A stretch of 6,161 bases of DNA from Desulfobulbaceae bacterium (GCA_026990725.1 JALXCX010000209.1:1-6161), one strand, 5' to 3'. Positions 1 to 6,152 are shown, counted from the first letter of the stretch. Notes: generated by a model from the letters alone, not told the origin. Made by a program: numbers and translations.

Positions 1-163
1 CCTGAGTATGGGTTGTTACAGCCACACCAGTGGTGTCCAGTTCGTCAAGTTTGGCAACATAGCTGAGGATTGTGTCCAGCTGGCGGGTCATCTGTTCTAT
101 TTCCTTTTCAGTCAGCTCAAGTTTAGCCAGAGCTGCAACTTTTATAACCTCGTCTTTAGTCAT
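1..163 (-). CDS. gatC: GatC, aspartyl/glutamyl-tRNA amidotransferase subunit C (partial, N-terminal part)
   Basis: This is the small subunit of the GatCAB amidotransferase, which converts Glu-tRNA(Gln) and/or Asp-tRNA(Asn) to the correctly amidated form in the cytoplasm. GatC wraps around and stabilises GatA. The reading frame from the ATG at 161-163 begins MTKDEVIKVAALAKLELTEK and continues through EIEQMTRQLDTILSYVAKLD. That is the typical GatC opening: a first helix with the V-x-x-x-A-x-L-A-x-L-x-L pattern, then a second helix ending in the Y/V-x-x-L-x-x-LDT segment. About 54 residues are visible of a family length near 95; the rest lies beyond the left edge. The start is supported by an AAGGA Shine-Dalgarno at about 166-171, a few bases upstream. 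By family convention gatA would be expected downstream, outside the window. It lies on the same strand as the deacetylase operon but 238 bp away, with its own candidate promoter. Confidence 0.9.
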   Translation of the reverse strand, partial: MTKDEVIKVAALAKLELTEKEIEQMTRQLDTILSYVAKLDELDTTGVAVTTHTQ

Positions 164-237
164 GGTCCTTTTTAGGTATAGTTAAGTAGGATATTTGTAT
201 ATTGTGTCCTGTAATGCTTTGTGGCAAAAGAAGGTAG

Positions 238-345
238 TGTCAAATCTTGCAGCCGGATCATTACGGTAAAATAATGCATAAAATACTGAACTTCTTTATA
301 CTGCGCAACAGGAGAAAGAACAAGTCCACTGTCAAATCGGCAGCC
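238..345. repeat. Pair of imperfect direct repeats flanking the candidate gatC promoter
   Basis: Two copies are seen at 238-254 and 330-345. On the minus strand they read GGCTGCAAGATTTGACA and GGCTGCCGATTTGACA. They share GGCTGC and GATTTGACA exactly, with AA against C between. The copies are 92 bp apart and the similarity does not extend convincingly beyond them. One lies just upstream of the candidate -35 box and the other downstream of the expected start site. Each ends in a perfect TTGACA on the minus strand, but neither has a good -10 at 16-18 bp, so they read more like a duplicated protein-binding site than two promoters. Function is inferred. Confidence 0.5.
295..323 (-). promoter_or_regulatory. 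Candidate sigma70-type promoter for gatC
   Basis: On the minus strand TTGTTC (318-323) is followed by a 17-bp spacer and TATAAA (295-300). The -10 matches consensus at 5 of 6 positions, the -35 only at 3 of 6. Transcription would start near 288 and give a leader of about 125 nt before the gatC ATG. The location between the end of the deacetylase gene and gatC fits an independent promoter, but read-through from the upstream operon is equally possible because no clear terminator is visible in the gap. Pattern match only. Confidence 0.35.
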
Positions 346-401
346 CTTCCCTTTGGAATGTATGCCACTGAAAAGCAAGCTCCAGCTTTACAGTTACGCT
401 G

Positions 402-1466
402 TTATAATTTCCAGTATGTCCCTGCAATCTGCAGGGCCTGATCAAGAGGAGAACAGGAAATGTCTGCGCTGGCAAGCTCCTCTGCCCTTTTGGGAGAAAG
501 GTTGACAGGATAGCCACAATCAAGTTTTTCCCCACATAATTCAGCAAGAACCGCCAGGGCTCCATCACGCATGCCTGTAAGATTGTATCCCCCTTCGAGT
601 GTGATCAACAGTTTGCCGCCGCAGACCTCCTCTGCAATACTGACAAGCTGGCGGGTCATCCAGGCAAATCCGTCGGGGCTGACTTGCATAGCGCCTAAGG
701 GGTCGCCGTTGTAGATGTCAAATCCGCAGGAGACAAGGATTATTTCAGGTTTATAGCTGCGTGTAACCGGGAGGACCAGTTCATTATATATGCGGGCAAA
801 TTCAAGATCTCCCTGTCCGCCGGCCAGAGGAATATTTATGGTATGGCCCTCTCCTGCCCCATGCCCCGTTTCCAGCAAGGCTCCTGTACCCGGGTAATAG
901 GGATACTGATGGCTTGAAAGATACAAGACCTTGTCTGTATCATAGAAACTACGCTGGGTGCCGTTGCCGTGGTGCAGGTCCCAGTCTATGATAAGTATTT
1001 TTTTAATCCCCAATTCTTTTTGAGCCCACCTGGCTGCAACGGCAATATTGTTGAACAGGCAGAAGCCCATGGATTGGTCTTTTTCCGCGTGATGGCCCGG
1101 AGGGCGGACCAGGCAGAAAGCGTTGTCAATTTCTCGATTGTCAAGACGGGTTATTCCGTCAATCAGGGCACCTGCTGCAAAGCAGGCCGCATCATAAGAT
1201 TCTGCCGATGTTCTGGTGTCCGCATCGAGATAGTCATGGTCTCTTCCCTTTGTATCGGCCACTCTGTTAATCAGTTGACTGGCGTGATTGAGCCCCAGAA
1301 TGTCGGGGGAGGCGGGTTCAAACTGCGGGTAAAGAAAAGGTTTGCCAATCTGCTCTTTGTCCAGCTCGTCATAGATAACCTTGAGCCGCTCTGGCGTTTC
1401 CGGATGATCATACCCCGGCTTGTGCTGTAGAAAAAGGCTTTTTCTGTAAATTGCAGTCTTACGCAT
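402..1466 (-). CDS. HDAC-family (histone deacetylase-like) zinc-dependent deacetylase
   Basis: This is a 354-residue cytoplasmic Zn-dependent amidohydrolase of the arginase/deacetylase fold, in the bacterial HDAC/AcuC/acetylpolyamine-hydrolase group. The sequence shows the whole active site: the His dyad in RPPGHHAE (H125, H126), Zn ligands D163 and H165 in DWDLHHGNGT, the third Zn ligand D250 in CGFDIYNGDPLG, and the catalytic Tyr in LEGGYNL (Y294). An N-terminal HPETPERL motif is also present. Length is normal for the family. I start it at the ATG at 1464-1466 (MRKTAIYRKS) because AAAGGAGG lies 4 nt upstream. An in-frame ATG at 1491-1493 would add nine residues but would place this ribosome site inside the gene. 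The chosen start overlaps the end of the upstream cyclo-ligase gene by 8 bp (ATGCGTAA), suggesting coupled translation. The substrate cannot be told from sequence: protein acetyl-lysine, acetylpolyamine and small acyl-amides are all possible. Confidence 0.93.
   Translation of the reverse strand: MRKTAIYRKSLFLQHKPGYDHPETPERLKVIYDELDKEQIGKPFLYPQFEPASPDILGLNHASQLINRVADTKGRDHDYLDADTRTSAESYDAACFAAGALIDGITRLDNREIDNAFCLVRPPGHHAEKDQSMGFCLFNNIAVAARWAQKELGIKKILIIDWDLHHGNGTQRSFYDTDKVLYLSSHQYPYYPGTGALLETGHGAGEGHTINIPLAGGQGDLEFARIYNELVLPVTRSYKPEIILVSCGFDIYNGDPLGAMQVSPDGFAWMTRQLVSIAEEVCGGKLLITLEGGYNLTGMRDGALAVLAELCGEKLDCGYPVNLSPKRAEELASADISCSPLDQALQIAGTYWKL
420..436. repeat. Perfect 7-bp hairpin at the 3' end of the deacetylase gene
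   Basis: CCCTGCA (420-426) and TGCAGGG (430-436) form a perfect stem with a 3-nt loop. It lies inside the last dozen codons of the deacetylase, ending about 16 nt before its stop codon. No U-tract follows on either strand, so it is not an intrinsic terminator. It could stabilise the mRNA 3' end or be coincidental. Confidence 0.35.
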
Positions 1467-2052
1467 GGCACCTCCTTTGGCAGTCATAGACAAGTTGTTC
1501 TGTTACCACATAATCCATGCATTGATCATGTGGTTCTACAGGTACCTGAGTAGTCATCTGTAGTTCATAGGCCAGGGCGACCCGTTTTGCCCGGGGAGCA
1601 TCCTGGCTGAGAAAACGGTCATAGAAACCGCCTCCGTACCCTAGTCGTCCGCCCCGGTTGTCAAAAACAGAACCTGGGACGATAACCGTGTCAATCGTTT
1701 CAGGTATAACAGTTGCAGAGGCTATCGTTTCAGGAGTTGGCTCCGGGATTTCGTAGTACCCTGGGAGGAGTTGGTTGTCCGGGTCGGTCAGGGCAACGGC
1801 AATAATTTTTGACTGTTTGGGAAGCGTCACCGGTACAGAGACAGTCTTGCCCGATTCAAGAAGTTTTTTAATTATCGGCAGGGTCTGTACTTCACTGCGA
1901 AAATGCACATATATAAATATGTGCCTGGCGTTAAGTAAAGACGAGTGGCAGGCGAGTTGGTTTTGTATGACTTTGCTCTTTGCAGCCTGATTTTCAGGTG
2001 GAAGCAAGTCTCTTCTTTGTAATGTTTTCTGGCGAAGTTTCAATCGGTTCAT
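1459..2052 (-). CDS. ygfA: 5-formyltetrahydrofolate cyclo-ligase (methenyl-THF synthetase)
   Basis: This cytoplasmic enzyme performs ATP-dependent conversion of 5-formyl-THF to 5,10-methenyl-THF, returning a stored or inhibitory folate to the one-carbon pool. The 197-residue length is normal. Family marks in order are an N-terminal basic helix (LRQKTLQRRDLLPPE, residues 6-20), IYVHFRSEVQT (47-57), the GYYEIPEP segment (98-105), the diagnostic nucleotide/folate-binding stretch FDNRGGRLGYGGGFYD (130-145), and the C-terminal VEPHDQCMDYVVTEQ (172-186). The start follows the exchanger stop codon by 9 nt and I see no good Shine-Dalgarno, so translation is probably coupled to the upstream gene. The last codons contain the ribosome-binding site of the deacetylase gene and overlap its start by 8 bp. 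The last eight residues or so (VYDCQRRCHA) are beyond the conserved core, as if the frame had been extended into the next gene. Confidence 0.95.
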   Translation of the reverse strand: MNRLKLRQKTLQRRDLLPPENQAAKSKVIQNQLACHSSLLNARHIFIYVHFRSEVQTLPIIKKLLESGKTVSVPVTLPKQSKIIAVALTDPDNQLLPGYYEIPEPTPETIASATVIPETIDTVIVPGSVFDNRGGRLGYGGGFYDRFLSQDAPRAKRVALAYELQMTTQVPVEPHDQCMDYVVTEQLVYDCQRRCHA

Positions 2053-2061
2053 TGCAGATAA

Positions 2062-3027
2062 TTAAAAAAGAGTTGCGCAATAGAGTACATAGCTGAGAAA
2101 AAAGAGTAAACCGTGCCAGCGGTTGGTCCCGTTGTATTTATGGAGAATGGGAATCAGGATAACGGTAAAGGCAAACATCACGGGAAGATCCCGTTGGAGG
2201 AGATCGGTTGAGAGCTGAAACGGTTTGATCAATCCGGTAAGCCCGAGCACCATGAACAGGTTAAACATGTTCGAGCCGATGACATTGCCGATTAATAAAC
2301 CTGATTCGTTACGGCGAAGCGCGGAAATGCTTGAGGCAAGTTCCGGTAATGATGTTCCTATGGCCGCCATTGTCAGGCCGATGATAAGCTCGGAAACGCC
2401 AAAATATCGAGCCAGATCAACGGCGCCGTTGATAAAAAGATTGGAGCCGCCTGCCAGCAGAACAAGCCCGGTACCGATAAGGATAAGAGGCCTGAGAAGG
2501 GATGTCGGGTGATCAGCATTGGCAGTATTTCGGGTCTCTTTTTTCCCGTTGCCGCCAAGATGGTTCCGGTAGATGAGCACGGTGTAGCTGACCAGTGCCA
2601 GGGTAAAGAGGAGTCCTAAAGAGCGGGGAAAATGTCCATAAGCGGTGGCAAACATGAGAATAACGGAACCGCCGACCACCAGCAGAAGTTCCGTCCAGAC
2701 CTCGCGCAGGGGGAGCTTCAGCGGCATGATTAAGCCTGAAATGCCAAGAATAAGCCCGATGTTGGCAATGTTTGAACCAACCACATTGCCGATCATGATG
2801 TCCGGATGATTCTGCAAAGAGGCTGTAAGACTGACAAAAAGCTCAGGAACAGACGTGCCAAAGGCCACTATGGTCAGGCCTATGACGAGTGGACTCATCC
2901 CCCATCTTCGGGCAAGACTGGTGGCACCGCTGACTAAAGTTTCACCACCGCCTACCAGCAGAATCAGTCCGCCAAATACAGCCAGAGAAGAAAGAAGAGG
3001 TGAGGAAAAAAAGGCGTCCTGATTCAT
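2062..3027 (-). CDS. CaCA-family sodium/calcium (cation/Ca2+) exchanger, YrbG-like
   Basis: This is a 321-residue inner-membrane antiporter of the Ca2+:cation antiporter superfamily, expected to exchange Ca2+ for Na+ or H+. Two internally homologous halves are plain. The alpha-1 repeat (about residues 27-103) has GTSVPE (57-62) and GNVVGSN (80-86); the alpha-2 repeat (about 193-268) has GTSLPE (224-229) and GNVIGSN (247-253). The glutamates E62 and E229 correspond to the ion-binding acidic residues of the family. About ten hydrophobic segments are seen. The halves are joined by a hydrophilic loop (about 156-176, with KKETRN), much shorter than eukaryotic regulatory loops. The start overlaps the stop of the upstream gene as ATGA, with no separate Shine-Dalgarno, so translation is probably coupled. 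It is complete, with no missing key residue. Ion preference cannot be read from the sequence. Confidence 0.94.
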   Translation of the reverse strand: MNQDAFFSSPLLSSLAVFGGLILLVGGGETLVSGATSLARRWGMSPLVIGLTIVAFGTSVPELFVSLTASLQNHPDIMIGNVVGSNIANIGLILGISGLIMPLKLPLREVWTELLLVVGGSVILMFATAYGHFPRSLGLLFTLALVSYTVLIYRNHLGGNGKKETRNTANADHPTSLLRPLILIGTGLVLLAGGSNLFINGAVDLARYFGVSELIIGLTMAAIGTSLPELASSISALRRNESGLLIGNVIGSNMFNLFMVLGLTGLIKPFQLSTDLLQRDLPVMFAFTVILIPILHKYNGTNRWHGLLFFLSYVLYCATLF

Positions 3028-3755
3028 GGATGAACAATGGACCGCATTTCAGGTTCCCCTTGCCGTTCAAATGCTTTGTCGACAAGAGGCTTCAGCGCAG
3101 GTTTAATATTTTTCAGCGGCGGAATATTTGGTATTTGCGGAAGGATTTTCTCAACTGGTGGCGGTGGATGAACCCGCATCTTTTGTTCCAGGCTTTCTCC
3201 GGTCTTTGGTTGTAACCCGCCCTCCATGGGGCCGGATTTAATATTACCCGCACCGCCAAGTCCGCGCAGAAAGCCCATGATTATGCCCAGGTCATTTTTT
3301 TTGTAAAAAAGTTTGATCTCCTCGCTGATTGTTTCCTGTTCTTCCTGGAGTTCTTCCAGGTTGAGTTGATATTCGGCAATATTTTGTTCAAGTTCTTCGT
3401 AGGTATCAAAAATCATGTTGCGAAACCGACTGATCCTGGTAAGACCGTGAACTGTGCGCCCGGTAAGAACTCTTTTACGAATAGTGGGAGATTCTGTTAT
3501 GTACGGATCAAAAAATAATCGTTCGTCCAGACCTGTTAACTTGAAAAAATCATGGATAAGCTGGCTGTCTTTCAGTAGTATGTAAAGCCTGACCAGATCA
3601 AACCCTATTTTTTGTTCCAGGCGACGGAAAGAGGCAAGCACCATGTCATCATACGCCTGAATATCGTCTTCAATGAGTTTGCGAAAACCGAAATAGCGAT
3701 CAGCGATTTCTTTTTTCACTTCTATGGAGAGCATTTGGTCAATGTCCTGCATCAT
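3024..3755 (-). CDS. Conserved-looking protein of unknown function, first gene of the operon
   Basis: I do not recognise this 243-residue protein. It has no signal peptide or membrane segment, so it should be cytoplasmic. Residues 1-110 look like a helical, charged domain (RYFGFRKLIEDDIQAYDDMV at 20-39, then a segment rich in F, L and R). Residues 114-150 form a strongly acidic, Glu/Gln-rich probable coiled coil (YEELEQNIAEYQ, LEELQEEQETISEE). Next come a Gly-rich turn (GFLRGLGGAGN, 161-171) and a low-complexity tail rich in Pro and Lys (HPPPPVEKILPQIPNIPPL, 196-214). The start is the first of two consecutive ATGs, 9 nt after an AGGGAG ribosome site (3765-3770). The frame is certainly coding: it is long, has RBS and promoter support, and ends in an ATGA overlap with the exchanger. 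A regulatory or scaffold role with the exchanger would be guesswork. Confidence 0.85.
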   Translation of the reverse strand: MMQDIDQMLSIEVKKEIADRYFGFRKLIEDDIQAYDDMVLASFRRLEQKIGFDLVRLYILLKDSQLIHDFFKLTGLDERLFFDPYITESPTIRKRVLTGRTVHGLTRISRFRNMIFDTYEELEQNIAEYQLNLEELQEEQETISEEIKLFYKKNDLGIIMGFLRGLGGAGNIKSGPMEGGLQPKTGESLEQKMRVHPPPPVEKILPQIPNIPPLKNIKPALKPLVDKAFERQGEPEMRSIVHP

Positions 3756-3818
3756 GGTAATTTTCTCCCTCTCCCCGGTGGTTCGCTACGTGGCAGGAAT
3801 AATCTATGTGGAATTCAG

Positions 3819-3848
3819 GCTCTCTTGCAAAAATATTTCAGAGAGAGC
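3819..3848. repeat. Inverted repeat bracketing the operon -10 box (operator candidate)
   Basis: GCTCTCT (3819-3825) and AGAGAGC (3842-3848) are perfect 7-bp inverted arms separated by 16 bp, with the -10 hexamer almost at the centre. One arm lies in the -35/-10 spacer and the other at the expected start site. The transcript would therefore not contain the hairpin, and the arrangement suits a dimeric DNA-binding regulator. The arms are CT-rich and simple in sequence, so chance is a real alternative. Confidence 0.4.
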
Positions 3849-3857
3849 ACGTGTCAA
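3830..3857 (-). promoter_or_regulatory. Probable sigma70-type promoter of the four-gene minus-strand operon
   Basis: On the minus strand a perfect TTGACA -35 box (3852-3857) is followed by a 16-bp spacer and TATTTT (3830-3835, 4 of 6 to consensus). Transcription would begin near 3823, giving a leader of about 68 nt before the first gene, whose ATG is at 3755. Position and quality make this the best promoter in the window. It should drive the unknown gene, the exchanger, the folate enzyme and the deacetylase together. Confidence 0.6.
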
Positions 3858-4031
3858 AGTATACAAGAAAATGGCAGCATGTGGTTAGTATGCTGTATTG
3901 TATGTTTTCGCTACACCTTGTTTTTGAAAGAAAAATCCAGTTTTTCAAGTGACCCGGCAAGCTAAACATTTTAATTCAAGTGTACTCCATTCAGTTTTTT
4001 TTGCCTATCGAAATGGCAGGAAGTATCAACT

Positions 4032-5828
4032 ATGACCCTCATTGATCAGCGCGACGAAATAAAAAACAGAATCCGTGAAGCTGCCGACATCGTTCAGGTG
4101 ATCGGAGAGTGTGTCGAGTTGAAAAAAGCCGGCAGCCGGTTTACCGGGCTCTGCCCTTTTCATGCCGAGAAAACGGCCTCGTTTTCTGTGAATCCGCAGG
4201 GACAGTTCTTCCATTGCTTTGGTTGTGGAGAGTCTGGTGATGTATTTTCTTTTATGATGAAATATCACCACCTCACGTTTCCTGATGCCCTGAAGGATTT
4301 AGCTGGGCGCTATCACGTAGACCTGCCGGAACGGAAGATGAGTGATGCCGACCGGGCCAGGATGCAGAAAAGGGATCAGCTGTATCGGATAAATAAGTCG
4401 GCATCTACAATTTATCAGGATTATTTGCTTTCCTCAGAGAATGGTGAATCCGCCCGAGAGTATTTGCGGCAAAGAGGGGTACCCGATGAAATTATCATAA
4501 AATATCAGTTGGGCTACGCTCCGGACCCGGATGTCGGCGGCTGGAAATTTATTACATCCCGTCTGCAGTCCAAGAAATTCTCAACCGTTTTAATCGAACA
4601 GGCCGGGCTTGCCGTAAAAAAAGATAACGGCGGCTATTACGATCGTTTTCGGGATAGGGTGCTCTTCCCTATCTTTGACATGAGTGGCCGGGTGGTTGCC
4701 TTTGGTGGGCGTATTTTGGGTGAAGGGAAACCAAAATATATGAATTCTCCGGAATCCATGATTTTTGATAAGAGCCGCTTGCTCTTTGGCCTTCATCAGC
4801 ATCGTGAGGTCATTCGCAAGAGCCGCAGAGCTCTTGTTGTTGAGGGTAATTTTGACCTGCTGTTGTTGGCGGTTCACGGTATAGACAACGTGGTTGCTCC
4901 GTTGGGAACAGCGCTGACCCGCCAGCACATCAAATCCTTGCGCGGTTATTGTGACGAAGTCGTCCTGTTGTTCGACGGTGATTCTGCCGGTTTGAAGGCG
5001 GCAAGAAGGTCCATACCGTTTTTTCTTGCGGAACAGGTTGAGGGGAAGGTGGCCCTCCTGCCTCATGGCCACGATCCGGATTCTCTGGTTCGGGAAAAAG
5101 GAGCCACGGGGATTACAGATCTGGTCGAGAGGGCCAAGCCTCTGGCGGAATTTGTTTTTGAGGCACTGGTTGAAGAGTTTGGCCTGACACTTTCCGGAAA
5201 AAGTCTGATTATGCAAGAGCTTGCTGCGCTTGTCCAAGAGGCCTCTGATCCAGGCCAGAAAGATCTGATGGTGGCCCATTTCAGTGAAAAGCTGGGGGTC
5301 TCTCCGGCCCGTTTCTTGAGCGGGCCCGTCCGGTCTTTTCAAGCTGAAAGGCAGGATGTTGGAGAAAGCAGCCGCTCTTTTCAGCAATTACCCAGAAAAC
5401 AACGACAGCTTGTTGATTTTCTTGTGCTCTATCCTGAGTTTCTTCAGGAATTGCAGAAAGGAGGTCTGGCAAAGGTCGTTACAGAACCGGCACTCCAGGA
5501 GCTTGTTCACTCCCTGGAGCAACTGGGTAAAATGGGTCCGGTTGCCCCGGAACAGCTGCTTTCACTTCTTCCTGGAGAAAAGGACCGTCAATATGTTGCT
5601 GATCTGCTGATGAGGGGGGCAGGGGCGGGCGATGAAGATGGGGAACGGGGAAAAGCACTTTGCGATGAGCTGTTGCTTTGGATTAAATCCGCTCTTAGAC
5701 AACGGGATGGAGCAAGTCTGCAAAAACAGATTCATGAAGCCCAGCGATCTGGAGATTTTGCTCTTGTAGAGAGTTTGTTAAAGGAAAAAATGAATGTAAT
5801 CAGAGAAAAAAGGCTGTTGTCTCGATAA
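4032..5828 (+). CDS. dnaG: DNA primase DnaG
   Basis: This primase makes the RNA primers for replication and acts at the fork with the replicative helicase DnaB. The 598-residue length is normal. The N-terminal CHC2 zinc-binding domain has its ligands at C41, H44, C62 and C65 (CPFH and HCFGCGESGD). The polymerase core includes YDRFRDRVLFPI (203-214) and the GGRILGEGKPKYMNSPES segment (225-242). The TOPRIM domain carries E271 (VVEGNFD), D315 and D317 (LFDGDSAG) and D348/D350 (HDPDSL), matching the metal-binding acids of E. coli DnaG. The motif reads EGNFD where EGYMD or EGYFD is usual. The C-terminal region (about 450-598) is helical and charged, as expected of the helicase-binding domain. An AGGA ribosome site lies 10 nt before the ATG. 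It is transcribed divergently from the operon on its left; rpsU is not upstream, unlike the enterobacterial layout. Confidence 0.98.
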   Translation: MTLIDQRDEIKNRIREAADIVQVIGECVELKKAGSRFTGLCPFHAEKTASFSVNPQGQFFHCFGCGESGDVFSFMMKYHHLTFPDALKDLAGRYHVDLPERKMSDADRARMQKRDQLYRINKSASTIYQDYLLSSENGESAREYLRQRGVPDEIIIKYQLGYAPDPDVGGWKFITSRLQSKKFSTVLIEQAGLAVKKDNGGYYDRFRDRVLFPIFDMSGRVVAFGGRILGEGKPKYMNSPESMIFDKSRLLFGLHQHREVIRKSRRALVVEGNFDLLLLAVHGIDNVVAPLGTALTRQHIKSLRGYCDEVVLLFDGDSAGLKAARRSIPFFLAEQVEGKVALLPHGHDPDSLVREKGATGITDLVERAKPLAEFVFEALVEEFGLTLSGKSLIMQELAALVQEASDPGQKDLMVAHFSEKLGVSPARFLSGPVRSFQAERQDVGESSRSFQQLPRKQRQLVDFLVLYPEFLQELQKGGLAKVVTEPALQELVHSLEQLGKMGPVAPEQLLSLLPGEKDRQYVADLLMRGAGAGDEDGERGKALCDELLLWIKSALRQRDGASLQKQIHEAQRSGDFALVESLLKEKMNVIREKRLLSR

Positions 5829-5937
5829 CTTCTTGAAAGAAATGTACAATCTGGTAGAATTATGCGGATGCGATCGAGGTTATTTTTTCTGTGTCAGGTT
5901 TATTTTTAAGAAAGAGGCAAGGAATAATACGTACTGT

Positions 5938-5966
5938 TTGTCTCGTCCTGCGTATTGATCAATAAT
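5938..5966 (+). promoter_or_regulatory. Candidate sigma70-type promoter for the gene beyond the right edge
   Basis: TTGTCT (5938-5943; 4 of 6 to consensus) is followed by exactly 17 bp and AATAAT (5961-5966; 5 of 6). Transcription would start near 5973 and give a leader of roughly 190 nt before the expected downstream start. AT-rich sequence produces such matches readily, so this is moderate evidence at best. Confidence 0.35.
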
Positions 5967-5978
5967 TGAAATTGTATT

Positions 5979-6110
5979 TTGTAGAAAACAGGTTGTTGGT
6001 AAAGTATCTTTTAAAGTTTTTCGTGTTGATTGCAGCAAAATTTTATTATCTGAGGCAAAGCGGATAGGGGACACGAAAAATACAGGGAAAGCCTGTTGAT
6101 TGTAGAAAAA
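5979..6110 (+). repeat. Three related A-rich elements in the leader after dnaG
   Basis: TGTTGATTGCAGCAAAA (6024-6040) and TGTTGATTGTAGAAAAA (6094-6110) agree at 15 of 17 positions, 70 bp apart. A shorter relative, TTGTAGAAAA, occurs at 5979-5988 and matches the inside of the last copy exactly. All three are in the same orientation and lie downstream of the candidate promoter, so they would be in the mRNA leader. They may be binding sites or remnants of a local duplication. Confidence 0.4.
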
Positions 6111-6144
6111 ACGGGAAGGAATGCAGAAGGTAGAGAATTTGTCA

Positions 6145-6152
6145 AGAGGAGG
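6145..6152 (+). promoter_or_regulatory. Strong Shine-Dalgarno for a gene starting at or past the window edge
   Basis: AGAGGAGG is close to the ideal ribosome-binding sequence, and nine bases remain before the window ends. A start codon at 6162 or a little later would have normal spacing. No ATG or GTG lies in those nine bases. The ATG at 6121 is less likely as a start: it leaves only an open stub, with a GGA directly abutting it instead of a spaced ribosome site. Confidence 0.45.

Noticed and set aside
225..243. sigma54-like -24/-12 pair on the minus strand (TGACAC ... TTGC)
   Set aside because: The -24 half is acceptable, but the TTGC lies about four bases too far away for a sigma54 promoter.
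370..400. Weak hairpin (AAGC-TGGA-GCTT on the minus strand) followed by a short T-run after the deacetylase stop
   Set aside because: A 4-bp stem and four T residues are too weak for an intrinsic terminator.
969..1430. 153-codon open frame on the plus strand inside the deacetylase gene
   Set aside because: It is antisense to the conserved active-site region of the deacetylase and has no recognisable protein features or ribosome site.
3949..3975. Possible dnaG promoter GTGACC - 15 bp - TTTAAT
   Set aside because: The -10 is good (5 of 6) but the -35 is poor and the spacer too short. dnaG must have a promoter in this gap, but I cannot point to it with confidence.
4590..5387. 265-codon open frame on the minus strand inside dnaG
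   Set aside because: It is fully antisense to the catalytic core of a certain gene, and its translation shows no family motif and low-complexity, basic composition. It is a shadow of dnaG codon usage.
5842..5958. 38-codon open frame starting 13 bases after the dnaG stop (MYNLVELCGCDRGYFFC...)
   Set aside because: It has no real Shine-Dalgarno and is of a length expected by chance; the cysteines alone are not evidence. It also overlaps the candidate promoter for the next gene.
5880..6074. 64-codon minus-strand frame with a GTG start after dnaG
   Set aside because: There is no ribosome-binding site, no family resemblance, and the region is better explained as a leader of the next gene.
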